Shown: piece after piece, positions 10,345 to 20,589 of the stretch
Numbering within the stretch: position 1 is the stretch's first letter
Layout of the letters: every line of letters begins with the position of its first letter
NCBI GenBank assembly: GCA_029204045.2
Contig: JAQNDB010000263.1
Location: forward strand, 39,636 to 103,635
Length of the DNA stretch: 64,000 nt
DNA from: Tillandsia leiboldiana
Taxonomy: Eukaryota > Streptophyta > Magnoliopsida > Poales > Bromeliaceae
Direction of reading: 5' to 3'
Made by a program: the position numbers and the translations under genes
Notes under the pieces: generated by a model
Database searches by the model: none
What the model was told of the DNA's origin: nothing
The model's input: only the letters and a program-made list of their open reading frames with translations

Positions 10345-13300
10345 TGTCACGCCCCGGGTGTAAACCAGAACCCGGGCCCGTCTACAGATCCGCCGTGAAC
10401 ACGGTATTTCCCGTGTACACGAAGCGCCAAACCTGCTCAGATATAAGAGATAACAATAAAAGAGCAATAAAAACAGAGCTGAACTAAAACTAATACATCT
10501 CAGACTGAAGCTGGAAATAAAATACAATACATCTGTATAAATGATACATCTGTCTCTCCCAGCTCACCAAAATAAATACAACCTGCTGGCAAAAGCCAGT
10601 CCCAAATGTAAAAGTACAACCGTCTGAGGAAACCTGGTACACCAACAGTCCAGCTAACACGCTCATCCTGCCTCGAGATCTATCTACTCAGCCGTCCTCT
10701 CTCCTCGACCCGCCGCTGAAAGCCCAGCAACACCCGCAGAAGACACTGCAAAACAAGGAAGAAGAAAAAGAGGAAAGAAGAATGGGGGTGAGAACTACTA
10801 GTAAACCAGTAGCCTCCCCTAGTGGGTAAAACCTCAAACTCTGACACACCCACTAGGCCTACCAGAGGCAAAAAGGAAAGAAGAGTGGTAAGAAATGAAA
10901 CCGCTGCCAAAAGGGAAATCTACCACTACGATGCCTCTAAAATACAGTCCTAGACTGGAATAACCGTATGCCACAATAACCAACCGTCCCAGATGAACCC
11001 AATCTGTACCGCCCTCATCATCGGGCAAATAAGCCGCGCCGATGTGATAGCAAAATTCCTGCTGCCGCCCTCATCATCGGGCCAATAAGCCGCGCCGATG
11101 TGATAGCAAATCTGTCCATAACTGTCCAGCCCCGGCCTCCGAAGGGGATCTCGAGGGGAGCTACCCACACGAGTAAAGCATCACCGGGCAATAACCGCGC
11201 CGGTGTGATAAAAGCATCACCGGGCAATAACCGCGCCGGTGATAAAAGCAGGATTGGATCACAACTATAAAGCCCCAGTGGAACACAACCCTCCACTAAA
11301 AGAAAACTGATTCCCCAATCAGATGCAAAAGTAACCATCCGGTCAATCGCCCAATATCCGCGATTGCCGCAATACCCCACAATCCACGACCAGGTCTCAC
11401 AACCGACCTCCGGTCAACCGCCCAAAATCCGCGGTCGCCGGAATAACCCACGATCACAAACATGTCCCACATCCGACATCTGGTCAACCGCCTACTATCC
11501 GCGGTTGCCACAAAACCCTCTAGTCCATAATCATGCCCTATCACCGATGTCCTATAACCGACATCCGGTCAACCGCCCAATATCCGCGGTCGCCGCCAAA
11601 ACCCATGATCCATAATCCAGGCCCCGGCTACACTATCCCAAACCCCTGCTCAAACCCGAGCAAACCCACCTGACTACGAAAAGGAGAAAGAAGCAAACAA
11701 GGTTTCTCCTTAGTCAAGTTCCAGCAAGATAGTGTAGCGATAAAAGATGGCCTACCTAGATGTCCAAACAAGCATGCAAGTGTTCTCAAGGAAATAAAAG
11801 AAAAGGCGACCAATAGTGGTTCCACATGTGTAACAATTAATGGCTCCGCATAGATATAACCATCATGCTAAAACATTATCCAACCCCACATGTCTATAAT
11901 CCATGATAAAGCATCACTATCCACCTATGCATGTCATAAAGTCCTCAAATAGTACCAACCACTAACAGCATAATCATATAGTCCAAAATAAACATTCCAT
12001 TCCACATGCAAGGTTAAACGCTAACATTCCATCCATACCAACATGTACAAGTCCCAACCACTATCAAATATCCACAATAGTAATTTCCATATGAAGGGCT
12101 CACAATTTTATATCACTTAAGCATGCATGTCCAAATAAAGAGATCACTCTAATATTCCTAGTGAGCATGTCAAAATAGAGGTAAACAACAACCACCCACC
12201 TCGATTGCTAATTCCAAGTCCAAAAAGTGCTCTCGCCCAAACCGATAAGCCGCCGCGATCGCTGTACAAAATTTCCAAAAGAACATACATAAATAACATA
12301 CAATGCTCACACAAATCTGCCCCAAACACAACAGTCCACAGTTTCCCTATTTTTACCTGCGGGAAGTGCCCGGAAAATTCCAAGAAAAATACTGTCACGA
12401 TCCTCGCGACGAACCCGTCGAAACGACTACCTGCAACGCTCAAATCCGAGTTTCCTACACTGAGAAACAAATCCGACAAGGGGACCACCCCGAAATAAAC
12501 TGCTCTCAAAAACTGAACCACAAGGTTCTGTAAACAGGGATATTCACCTTCGGGGAAAAATTCAGAAAATTCCAAGAAAATTTGGAGATATTCCTCGTGA
12601 TGTGTAGATGTAAAATGCCTCTTGAATCGCCCCAATCCGATGCCTGTGCGCGAAGATATCGCCAAAATACCGCACCGCTGTCCCAAAACTCCGCCCCAGA
12701 AAATGAGGTCACAAGATGATCCGAAAAACCCATGAAAAGCTCGGAATGGGAAAAACCAGTAAACATGGGAAACGTAGCCCTACCTGTCGTGAAGCCAACG
12801 GCGCAAGAATCATAGAAAAAGGTGCTCGGGGTAAGCCGGGGGAGTCCTCTCACCAAAATGCGACGAAGAAGACCACAAACGAACGAGCGTCGCGCCGCGC
12901 CGTAAAAATGCAAACCTTGGGATGCGTGCCGCCAAAAAATCCTAGAATCTGCAGATAGAATCGCCACACGGAGAGGAGGATTTCTTGTGAAGGTTGCACT
13001 GTGAAAATCCGCGCAGAGAAGAAGTTCTCTTCAGTTGAACTCGGCCTTTTATAGCTGGAAGAAACAAATCCGAAAATACCCAACCTGTCCAAAAATTTCC
13101 GGGCGCTCCCACTTTCGGGCGGCTACAGTGTTGGGCCCGGCCCAACACTGTGCGCGCCCGAAAGCCTCCCGGGCCTCCACGTCGCCCCCGAACAGGCAAC
13201 AGCCTTCCCCGCCGCACGCGTAGCGCCGCGTGGCCCGCCTGGTCAACGCGGGTGGGTGGCGCCCGCGAATCACAGGGCGCCACCTGGCCCGCACTAACCC

Positions 13301-14045
13301 CCCGACCAACCCTGGCGCGCCGCCTGGCACCCCCTGCCGCGCACTGTTCCGAGGCACCCCGCGCTCCGTGGTCCCTGCCTGCGTGAGCCCGCCAACCAGA
13401 AACCGCCACGTGTCCCGCCGGTCCATGCACCGCGCCCGCCTGCTCCGTGGTCCAAGTCCACTGCACCGACCAATCCAAAGAAGCCACGTGTCCAACCCCT
13501 GGTGCACGACGGCCCGCGGACCGCGCGCCTGCCCGCGGACCCGCGCGCCTGCCCGCGCGCTGCCCGCGCCCACGCGCTGCCCGCGGCCGCTCCGCCGCCT
13601 GCCCGAGCCCGTCCGCCGCTGCCCGCCGCCGCCGCCGCTGCCCGCCGCCGCCGCCGCTGCCCGCCGACGGCCGAAAACACTGTTCCGGCATGAACAGTAC
13701 CCGATGCTCAAAAATAACAAGTGGGTAGTCCGTTTTGACCGTTTTCGCGCGCTGAATCCGAATTTGATGTCCATTTTGCCAAATTCCAATTCCAAAATTT
13801 GCCGAAGGCATCCGGAAAGGTGTTCCTTGGTCCAAACTTCGCGCTTAGTCCATTTTTAATATCCGCATCGCGCAAAACCACTTCTAAGGATCAGACGGAG
13901 TCCACTGATCACCCACGTGATCCAATAAGCCCGAAGTCCGCCACTTGTGTCCAATTGGTGCACTAACACCTCCAACACACAGTACAGGCTCCCCAGATGC
14001 CACAAATGACTCTACCACAGCTCTGCAGAGATCCAGGTCATCACA
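10345..14045 (-). repeat. gypsy-1 5' LTR (3701 bp)
   Basis: Near-identical to 4764-8453, with scattered substitutions and a few small indels, mostly in the GCC-rich stretch at about 13490-13680. TATA box at 13047-13053. Confidence 0.9.
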
Positions 14046-14580
14046 ACTATACAACAAAAATTTACAATGAGATCCAAATAAAAGTAGATACATTAGTTAA
14101 ACTCCTAAAACAGACTCTAGACTTAGACATCTATACTCTCTGCAAAAGAAATCATTCATGACATTTATACATTCAGATATGTAATTTGATCATAGTTAAA
14201 AACCAACATATCTTCTATGCAATCAAAATCCAAATGTCATGTTAATGAACATCAACTTGTTAGTTATATTACATGCCCAAATAGTTAGCAAATAGTTAGT
14301 CGAGGCATGCATGCAATCACAAATGAAAACCAAAAGTTTAAGTTCTACTTACTTTACTTACCTTCATGGTTCAACTGGACAATCAAGATTGTTCAAACTG
14401 TTCTAAATTTCTCTCTCCCCCTTTTTGTCACAAAGTTAGCCAAAAATACCCAAAACGGAGAGAAAAGTTAACAAGTTCAAGAACCAAAAGTTTGAAAATC
14501 AAAACTAACAACTAATACTTAAAACCTGCACAAGAAAAAGATTAGAAATCTGCACAAGAAAAGATTAAAAAGGAAGGGGA
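14046..14580 (-). other. copia-B 3' noncoding region
   Basis: Continues the sequence broken at 4763. It is AT-rich with no coding signal. It resembles copia-A just before its PPT (TTCAAATGTAATTTTG near 2355). One additional Sirevirus-type polypurine tract (minus AAAAAGGGGGAGAG) lies near 14414-14427. Confidence 0.65.
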
Positions 14581-16023
14581 TTACTCAGAATCATCCGAAC
14601 TGATGTAGCCGAGTATTTGGAAGATTTTCTTTAAACGTTTGTTCATGGATGATTGATTCTTGTTGACCTTCTTTATTTCTTCCTTTACCTCAATAAGTTC
14701 ATTTGATATACGTTCTTGCTCGTTGGAGAGCCTTGGTTGTTCTTTATAGATTGAGGTAACTGATGCATCATCATCAGAAGTCGATGGAGGTGCTTGTTGT
14801 ACTGCAGGTGCTGGTTGGACTGGAGGGGTTGCTGCCGGTGCAGAGGTTGTTGCTTGTTGTTGTTGTGCTCGTTGTCGGTGAGGAGGTAATATGGGCTCAT
14901 CTTGCTTTGTCGAGAGAGACTTTACAATTGTTGTTTCATTGATCGTTCCTAGACTGTGCATGTAGGAACTCACACTCGTGTCAGCTTTAAATTTTTGAAG
15001 AATGCGCATAATGATCATTGGATAGGGAAGTCTCTCTGAAGGGTGAGCATGTTCCACATAGCGTGCCATCCTCGCCTAGATGACGTAAGGAATGTTTAAG
15101 TTTGCTCCCATTGCCGCTGTGGGGTTTCCAAGAAGATAAAGGAATAACATCCTATCCCACCGAAGGACCTTCGTGTTCATATTTGGAAGGACGTTATAGC
15201 AAACAATGAAGTTTAAGTAGCGATACTCAGGTCGTAGCTCTTTTGAAAAGACTGAGTTTCCTGCTGACGGAGTATCGGGAAGACAGATGCCATCAACTAC
15301 CACTCTCCAGGAGTTGGTGTTGAAGATTTGACTCTTCAGATAATGAGCGCCATCAGCTCGGGCCTTCATCCCTAATACCTCTCCAATCAGTTGAGTGGTT
15401 ACTTTAATCTTAACATTCTTGACCAATGTTTGAAAGTCTCGACGTCCGCTCTCCTGATCAACTAGATAGCAAGCATTTTGATAGAACATCCTCACTGAGT
15501 GAAGACAATACCCAGTAGTCTCGGGGAAATCGCAAATGGGAGCAAGACCTGTCTGGTCATACAAAGTCCCAAATGGCGGAGATCGATCCTTCAAGGCTTT
15601 GACATTAACATGCCTTTCGCCAATGCATTCCCTGTTCTCAAAGTCCTTTATCCTAGCAGAGCTGATAAAGTCTTGTGGAGGTGGTTGGCTAGCAACTTGT
15701 TGCTCAATGGAAATTCCTCGAGCACTCCCTCTTTTGCGAGCAACACTTTTTCTTTTTGTTTTCACCGAAGTTTCTTCCATTGGAGCTTTGTCCTTTTCAG
15801 CAGCAGTGGGCAGAGCTTTTGATGTTTCTGCAGGCGCTTTTCCCTTCGAAGCAGTGGGTGCAGTTGCTTCAACTTGCAACTCATCCTAATCGATCGATTC
15901 CGTCTCAGATTCCGTATCGGAATCATCTTTAGTTTTCTTCGCCTTCTTAGCCCTCTTGGGCTTGATAGTGTCTCTAGTATGTACCATAGTAGCCAGAAGA
16001 AAAATGATCCAGGTGATCACCAT
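14581..16023 (-). pseudogene. copia-B extra ORF in env-like position, broken by two in-frame TAG codons
   Basis: Read from an ATG at 16023 (a second ATG follows at 15987) the frame is 481 codons including its final stop, with in-frame TAG stops at 15888-15886 and 15078-15076. After each stop the frame continues with protein-like sequence. Parts in order: a short hydrophobic N-terminus (WIIFLLATMV), a lysine-rich then acidic linker, a conserved-looking globular region (SSARIKDFENRECIGERH through YCLHSVRMFYQNACYL), a Gln/Pro-rich linker, and a C-terminal coiled coil (EQERISNELIEVKEEIKKV). The middle part looks to me like the putative plant transposon protein domain found in many plant retroelements, from family memory only. 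The position after RNase H matches the env-like ORF of Sireviruses. Both stops are TAG, one transition from CAG, as expected from decay of methylated CHG sites. Function unknown. Confidence 0.65.
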
Positions 16024-16570
16024 TGCTGCAATTGCTTGTGAGAAAGGAAATCCTGTGAGCAACAACTCAAGAACACGAAAAAAATTATTAATTTTCAAAA
16101 ATTAGAAAAATTGTACCCAAACAATCATTATCGTGTAGAGAGACTAAGAATCAAATTAGTTTTGCAAAACGAATTTAAAAATAGATCAATTTTATGATTT
16201 TGGAAAATTCCCATTATATGCCCTAAAACCGAAATTTTTAAAATCGAAGACCAAAAATCCGTTTATCTTGAGAATACCTAGCATATAATCAAAACTAATC
16301 TACCCAGAGTTCTTATTTCAAAAGAAATTTGATCAAAAACCATCCACAAACGAAATAGATACAAGAATTTCATCACGTTTTGAGGAGGAATAAGAAAAAC
16401 TGTGAAAAAGCGAGATTTTGATCAATAAAACTTACTTGGAATCGAAGAACTTGAGTTTGAAAGCTTCCAAGATGGATGAAATCTAGAGAGAGAAGCTCTG
16501 GAGTCTTTGGAATAAAAAATTGAAGTAAAAAGAAATCAAAACCCTTTTGTTCTATATAAAACCCTAGCCG
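16024..16570 (-). promoter_or_regulatory. putative promoter, leader and intron upstream of the copia-B extra ORF
   Basis: On the minus strand a TATA-like TATATAGA (16558-16551) follows the internal palindrome array by 14 bp. Then come a CT-rich leader (GCTTCTCTCTCTAG), a donor-like CAAGTAAGT (GT at 16435-16434), about 380-410 bp of AT-rich sequence, and acceptor-like CTCACAG (about 16053) or TTGCAG (about 16026) just before the ATG at 16023. The order is what a separate transcription unit with a 5' UTR intron would show. Splicing and promoter use are inferred, not shown. Confidence 0.45.
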
Positions 16571-16571
16571 C

Positions 16572-16721
16572 GATCCGGATCAGGTCGTGATTTCGATCCG
16601 GACCGGCTACCCGCAGAGAATGTCTGCGTTCGGGATTCGGATTGGCAAGTCCAATCCGGATCGTCTGCCCGCAGAAGGATATCTGCGTTCGGGATCCGGA
16701 TCGGCAAGTCCAATCCGGATC
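16572..16721 (-). repeat. internal array of GATCCGGATC-type palindromes in copia-B
   Basis: Six exact or one- to two-base variants start at 16572, 16595, 16634, 16653, 16693 and 16712 (spacings 23, 39, 19, 40, 19). This is the same pair-and-period architecture as in the LTR arrays, but here it lies inside the element between RNase H and the extra ORF. Confidence 0.85.
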
Positions 16722-17657
16722 GGCCCCAACTTTTTCTTTTGAAAAATTTAGAAAAATTCTAGAAAATCCAGAAAAAGATTGTAAGCACTTTTGTGTATCA
16801 ACTTTAAATGAAAATCATCGTTTCATACATCAAGAAATAGATTATGCCAAATCTATCAATAACATCCAACAAATGAAACGAAAATTTATAAAAATTAAAT
16901 CCCTTAAAGTTGAACAACTTCAATTACATCTAACTTGATCTTATGAGTAATGCCTTTATCAAATCATCAATTTGGTAAAGAAAATGAAATACCAAGATCA
17001 ATAGATGTCTGAAATCCCAGATAAGTTAGAAAATATATCTAGTCAATATATTGAAGAGAGTGGCTCTTTGAGCATCTTTCTTTAAAAATCCCACTTTATA
17101 CCAACCTTGAAATTTTGACAAAGTCAAGTATTTCAACATGCATTTTATTTAATCAAACTTGAGAAACCTTGCTTGGTATACATGTGGTAGCTGCACACAG
17201 TACTCGGACGACCGAGGTGGTAGCTCTTTCCTCCATGTGGTGGTAGTTTTCACACTCCTCATTGGGATGTAACTCTTTCCACATCTTTTGAGTATAATAC
17301 TTTTTCTTTGACTCCCCCTCAATTAGCTATCAATTATTTAAGATATAAAGTATTTAGCCAAATATTGATCTCGATTTCATACTCGACAAAATAGTCAAAT
17401 AAGATAAAAACTATACCAAGAGATCATCGAGAGAGAAATTGACTTTGATCAAAACAAAGATGATTTAATTCACACAAATGATCATTGCATCAAATGAATT
17501 ATTATGATATCCAAGGCATAATAAATTTCTAAGCATATAAAAGGATGCAGTTAAAGTCAATAAAAACTAATGCTCAATTAATGTTCTATGTCTAAGCATA
17601 GATCACGAACAAAAACACAAAAACAAAACCTAACCTAAAGAGAGTTTCAAAAAGAGG
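16722..17657 (-). other. copia-B noncoding region after RNase H
   Basis: AT-rich, with no convincing frame. It contains the block conserved with copia-A (about 17040-17290 here): stretches matching GTGTGAAAACTACCACCACATG and GATGCTCAAAGAGCCAC on the minus strand, reported as short motifs only. Confidence 0.6.
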
Positions 17658-18618
17658 TTATTTCAAGGAAAGCATTCCAATTGCTTTACGCAAATGAATA
17701 AAACATTTTTGATCCAAAGGTTTTGTTAAAATGTCAGCTAATTGATTTTCAGTTGAAATGTAGGAAATTTGAAGAATATTTGATTCAACTAGCTCTCTAA
17801 GAAAATGATATCTAAGTTCAATGTGTTTTGTTCTTGAGTGCAACACAGGGTTTTTTGAAATGTTTATAGCACTTGTGTTGTCACATAAAACAGTTACCGA
17901 AGTTGCTGAAATCCGGAAGTCGCTCAACACGCTTTTCATCCAAATAAGTTGAGTTGAACAACTACCCGTTGAGATATATTCCGCTTCGGCAGTTGAGAGT
18001 GCAATGCAGTTTTACTGTTTACTATGCCATTCAACAAGGCAGTGGCCAAGAGAAAAACATGCACCACTCGTACTTTTCCGATCATCCACTGATCCTGCCC
18101 AATCGGCATCTGAATATCCTATAATGTCTAGACTTGTTCCCATAGGATACCAAATTCCGAAGTTTACAGTTCCTTACGTACCGGATGATCCGTTTCACCG
18201 CTTTCAGGTGATCCTCCTTTGGTGCTGATTGATATCTCGCGCAAATCCCAACACTAAAGGATATATCCGGGCGACTAGCTGTGAGGTAAAGTAGACTTCC
18301 AATCATGCTGCGATAGAGTTTCTCGTCTACATTATCACTAAGGGATTCACTTCCTAACCCCTTATTGCTAGTTCCCATAGGAGTAGGAAAATCTTTAGAA
18401 TCTTCTAATCCGAATTTCTTTACAAACTCCTTTGCATACTTGGATTGACACAGATGGATCCCTTCACCATTTTGTTTCACTTGCAATCCAAGAAAGTATG
18501 TCAGTTCGCCCATCATAGACATCTCAAATTCGCTTTCCATGGTTTCTGCGAATTTAGAAGCATCATTATCCTTTGTTGCTCCAAATACAATGTCATCGAC
18601 ATAGATTTGTGCAACAAT
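17658..18618 (-). pseudogene. pol: copia-B pol 3' part: RT C-terminus and RNase H
   Basis: Continues RT from the gypsy-2 insertion point. Directly beside the break is the catalytic YVDD (18603-18592), then a copia RT tail with GELTYFLGLQVKQ and AVKRIIRYV. After a frameshift near 18120 the RNase H follows, ending with TVLCDNTSAINISKNP, RTKHIELRYHFLRE and ADILTKPL at 17658. The DNTSA, HI..RYHF and DILTKPL blocks are typical copia RNase H. At least one frameshift separates the RT tail from the RNase H. Joined across the gypsy-2 target duplication, the frame of the upstream RT fragment (HYQDNF) runs into IVAQIYVDD, which confirms the nesting. Confidence 0.9.
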
Positions 18619-18732
18619 AAAGTTGTCACGCCCCGGGGGTTCGAATCGCGCGGAAGAGGAGCCACCGATGCCCCTGATTCAGCCATATATTTTTTTTTGT
18701 AAAACAATACTCCCCGGCGCGTGTCCAGACCC

Positions 18733-18789
18733 GCCGCATACACAAATTCACTCTGCAAACGCGCAGAGTCTCCTTTGTACATGCACGGC
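18733..18789 (-). other. LTR hairpin module A (gypsy-2; also 25507-25563)
   Basis: A 57-nt inverted repeat. The outer arms are GCCGTGCATGTACAAA and TTTGTGTATGCGGC; the inner arms ACTCTGC and GCAGAGT are perfect. It lies about 110 nt from the LTR 3' end. Equivalents with changed arms are at 39716-39772, 42031-42087, 48244-48303, 49605-49661, 56471-56527 and 62302-62363. Confidence 0.8.
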
Positions 18790-19509
18790 GTCTCAACTAC
18801 AAAGTGCCTCACAAGGCGTAGTACATACAAACTCTAACCACATCAGTTGGGGTCTCGTACACATACAACCAAACAATTCACATGACATTCTAGCATTCAC
18901 TTAGAGCATAGAGGCCGGTGTTTTGAAAGGATAAATAGTCACAAGGTTTTGAAAGCGGCATCCACACGATGCCCTCATTTGTGAAAACAGTTCGCAAACA
19001 CATAAATCCCACAAGGTTTATAAAGCTCGGTGCCCACACGACACCCACGTTTTAAAAGTAGTTTTCGCAAACGGTTTTCTTTGTTTTTCATCGTTCAAAA
19101 TGGCCAAGTAAGAGAGAACGTAGTATTCATTCAATTATTCAAAAAGGAAAAAGGGCAACATCCACTTCGACCCCACGGGGGTATCGCAAACCACAACTAA
19201 CTACATGAGTAATAAAAGATAAAGGGAAAGAAGGGTCACTGTGTCTGAAGTTCGATCAAAGTCAGAACAGCACTCTTGCGGCCTCTCCGGTGCCCTAGCG
19301 CTCGACCCGGACGGACTGGGTGAACCTGTCACGGAGTGGGGAGTCAGTGACCAGAAACAGTATTAAAAACAATACGGGCTAAAGAAAGGCAAACCACGAT
19401 AAAAACCAGAGCAACCAACAATGAAGCACCATGTGCAAACCATACAATGCTGAACCCCGTGCAAACAATATAATGCAGAACCTCGTGCAAACCAAAACCG
19501 GGCACCTCC

Positions 19510-20000
19510 CCCGGCAACCACACCGAGCACCTGCCTCGGAGACCCCTACCGAGCACCTGCCTCGGCCGCCGAGCACCCACCTCGGCATCATCCACCATAA
19601 CCACACCCTGTATCAAAACGACATCGGGCACCTTCCCCGATGCCCACCGCCGAGCACCTGCCTCGACATCACCGCTCACACCCCCCACCCATGGGGGCCC
19701 CCATTCCTAACGCCACCTTCGCGTGGGGTACACGGGTCAACGTACCACTTTTCCGGAAAAGCACACCCTTTGCGGTGGCCAAACCGCGGGTGTGCGTGTA
19801 GCAATCTCGAGCCTCATCCGAGCACCATCCTCGGCAACCCAGACCAAGCACCTGCCTCGGCAACCAAATATCCCCACAATAGCTTTAACAGGGTTAGCAA
19901 ATGTAAACATGCAATTACTAAGATCTTTGTGCGTGTAGCAAAATCTCGAGCCTCATCCGAGCACCATCCTCGGCAACCCAGACAGAGCACCTGCCTCGGC
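19510..20000 (-). repeat. array of short CCGAG...CTCGG mini-hairpins (gypsy-2 LTR)
   Basis: Repeated 17-nt inverted repeats of the form CCGAGCACCTGCCTCGG occur near 19522, 19547, 19567, 19650, 19817, 19838, 19957 and 19985. The second LTR has the same set near 26285-26780 and gypsy-3 has a shorter set near 50360-50440 and 57230-57315. Confidence 0.75.
19748..19794 (-). other. LTR palindrome-hairpin module B (gypsy-2; also 26523-26569)
   Basis: A 14-bp palindrome CTTTTCCGGAAAAG adjoins a hairpin with outer arms GCACACCC/GGGTGTGC and inner arms GCGGT/ACCGC around GGCCAA. Equivalents: 40600-40648, 42895-42943, 49078-49125, 50531-50575, 57399-57443, and 61611-61657 on the other strand. Confidence 0.8.
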
Positions 20001-20589
20001 AACCAAATATCCCCACAATGGCTTTAACAGGGTTAGCAAATGTAAACATGCAATTACTAAGATCTTACCCCTTTTCCCATAACTCCGGAAACCAAGACAA
20101 TGGAAGAGTCCCCACAGCGACCCATAGTCGCCATACTATAAAGATAATAAAACACAAACCTTTGCCGGAGTTAACAATATTCCACAAGTTCAACTTTGAT
20201 GTTCTGAAAGGTCACGTCGATCACTGCCCCCAACGCTTGTATGCCCCGAACAACCCTACCTTTGTTCGGATAGGGCGAACTGCCCGCCCGGTCTTCTACC
20301 GCGACAGCCGTAAATCCGGAGGTCCACATCACCCACCAAACCCCTCAACAAAATAAACATAGCAACAACGAAACTGTGCATAAAGAGGTTCTAAGGGGTA
20401 CCCACATTGTGTGCGTCGTCCTGCGTTCGTCCAGTCCGCGTCTGTGCACCAGTCGCCAACAGCGTCCCGCACTCCTGAAGGAACAAGGGCAAGTCAAAGC
20501 TTAGAAGTCCGAAGCTTACAACGACTCCCAACAGCGTGCAGCGGAGTTCTTCGCACAGCACCGGCCCGTGCGACGGACACTCTGCCTGG

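Larger units (their letters stand above)
4764..14045 (-). mobile_element. gypsy-1: LARD-type non-autonomous LTR element
   Basis: Two LTRs of about 3.7 kb (4764-8453 and 10345-14045) flank a 1.9-kb internal region with no coding sequence. The orientation is minus: iMet primer site at 10326-10337 next to the right LTR, and PPT at about 8454-8470 next to the left LTR. The flanking target duplications are ACCAT (4759-4763) and ACTAT (14046-14050), one mismatch. Large LTRs with a non-coding interior define LARD elements, which must borrow proteins from related autonomous copies. The LTR resembles that of gypsy-5 (shared blocks near 7400-8450 and 35771-36250), so that family is a candidate helper. 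It sits in the 3' noncoding region of copia-B. Confidence 0.9.
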
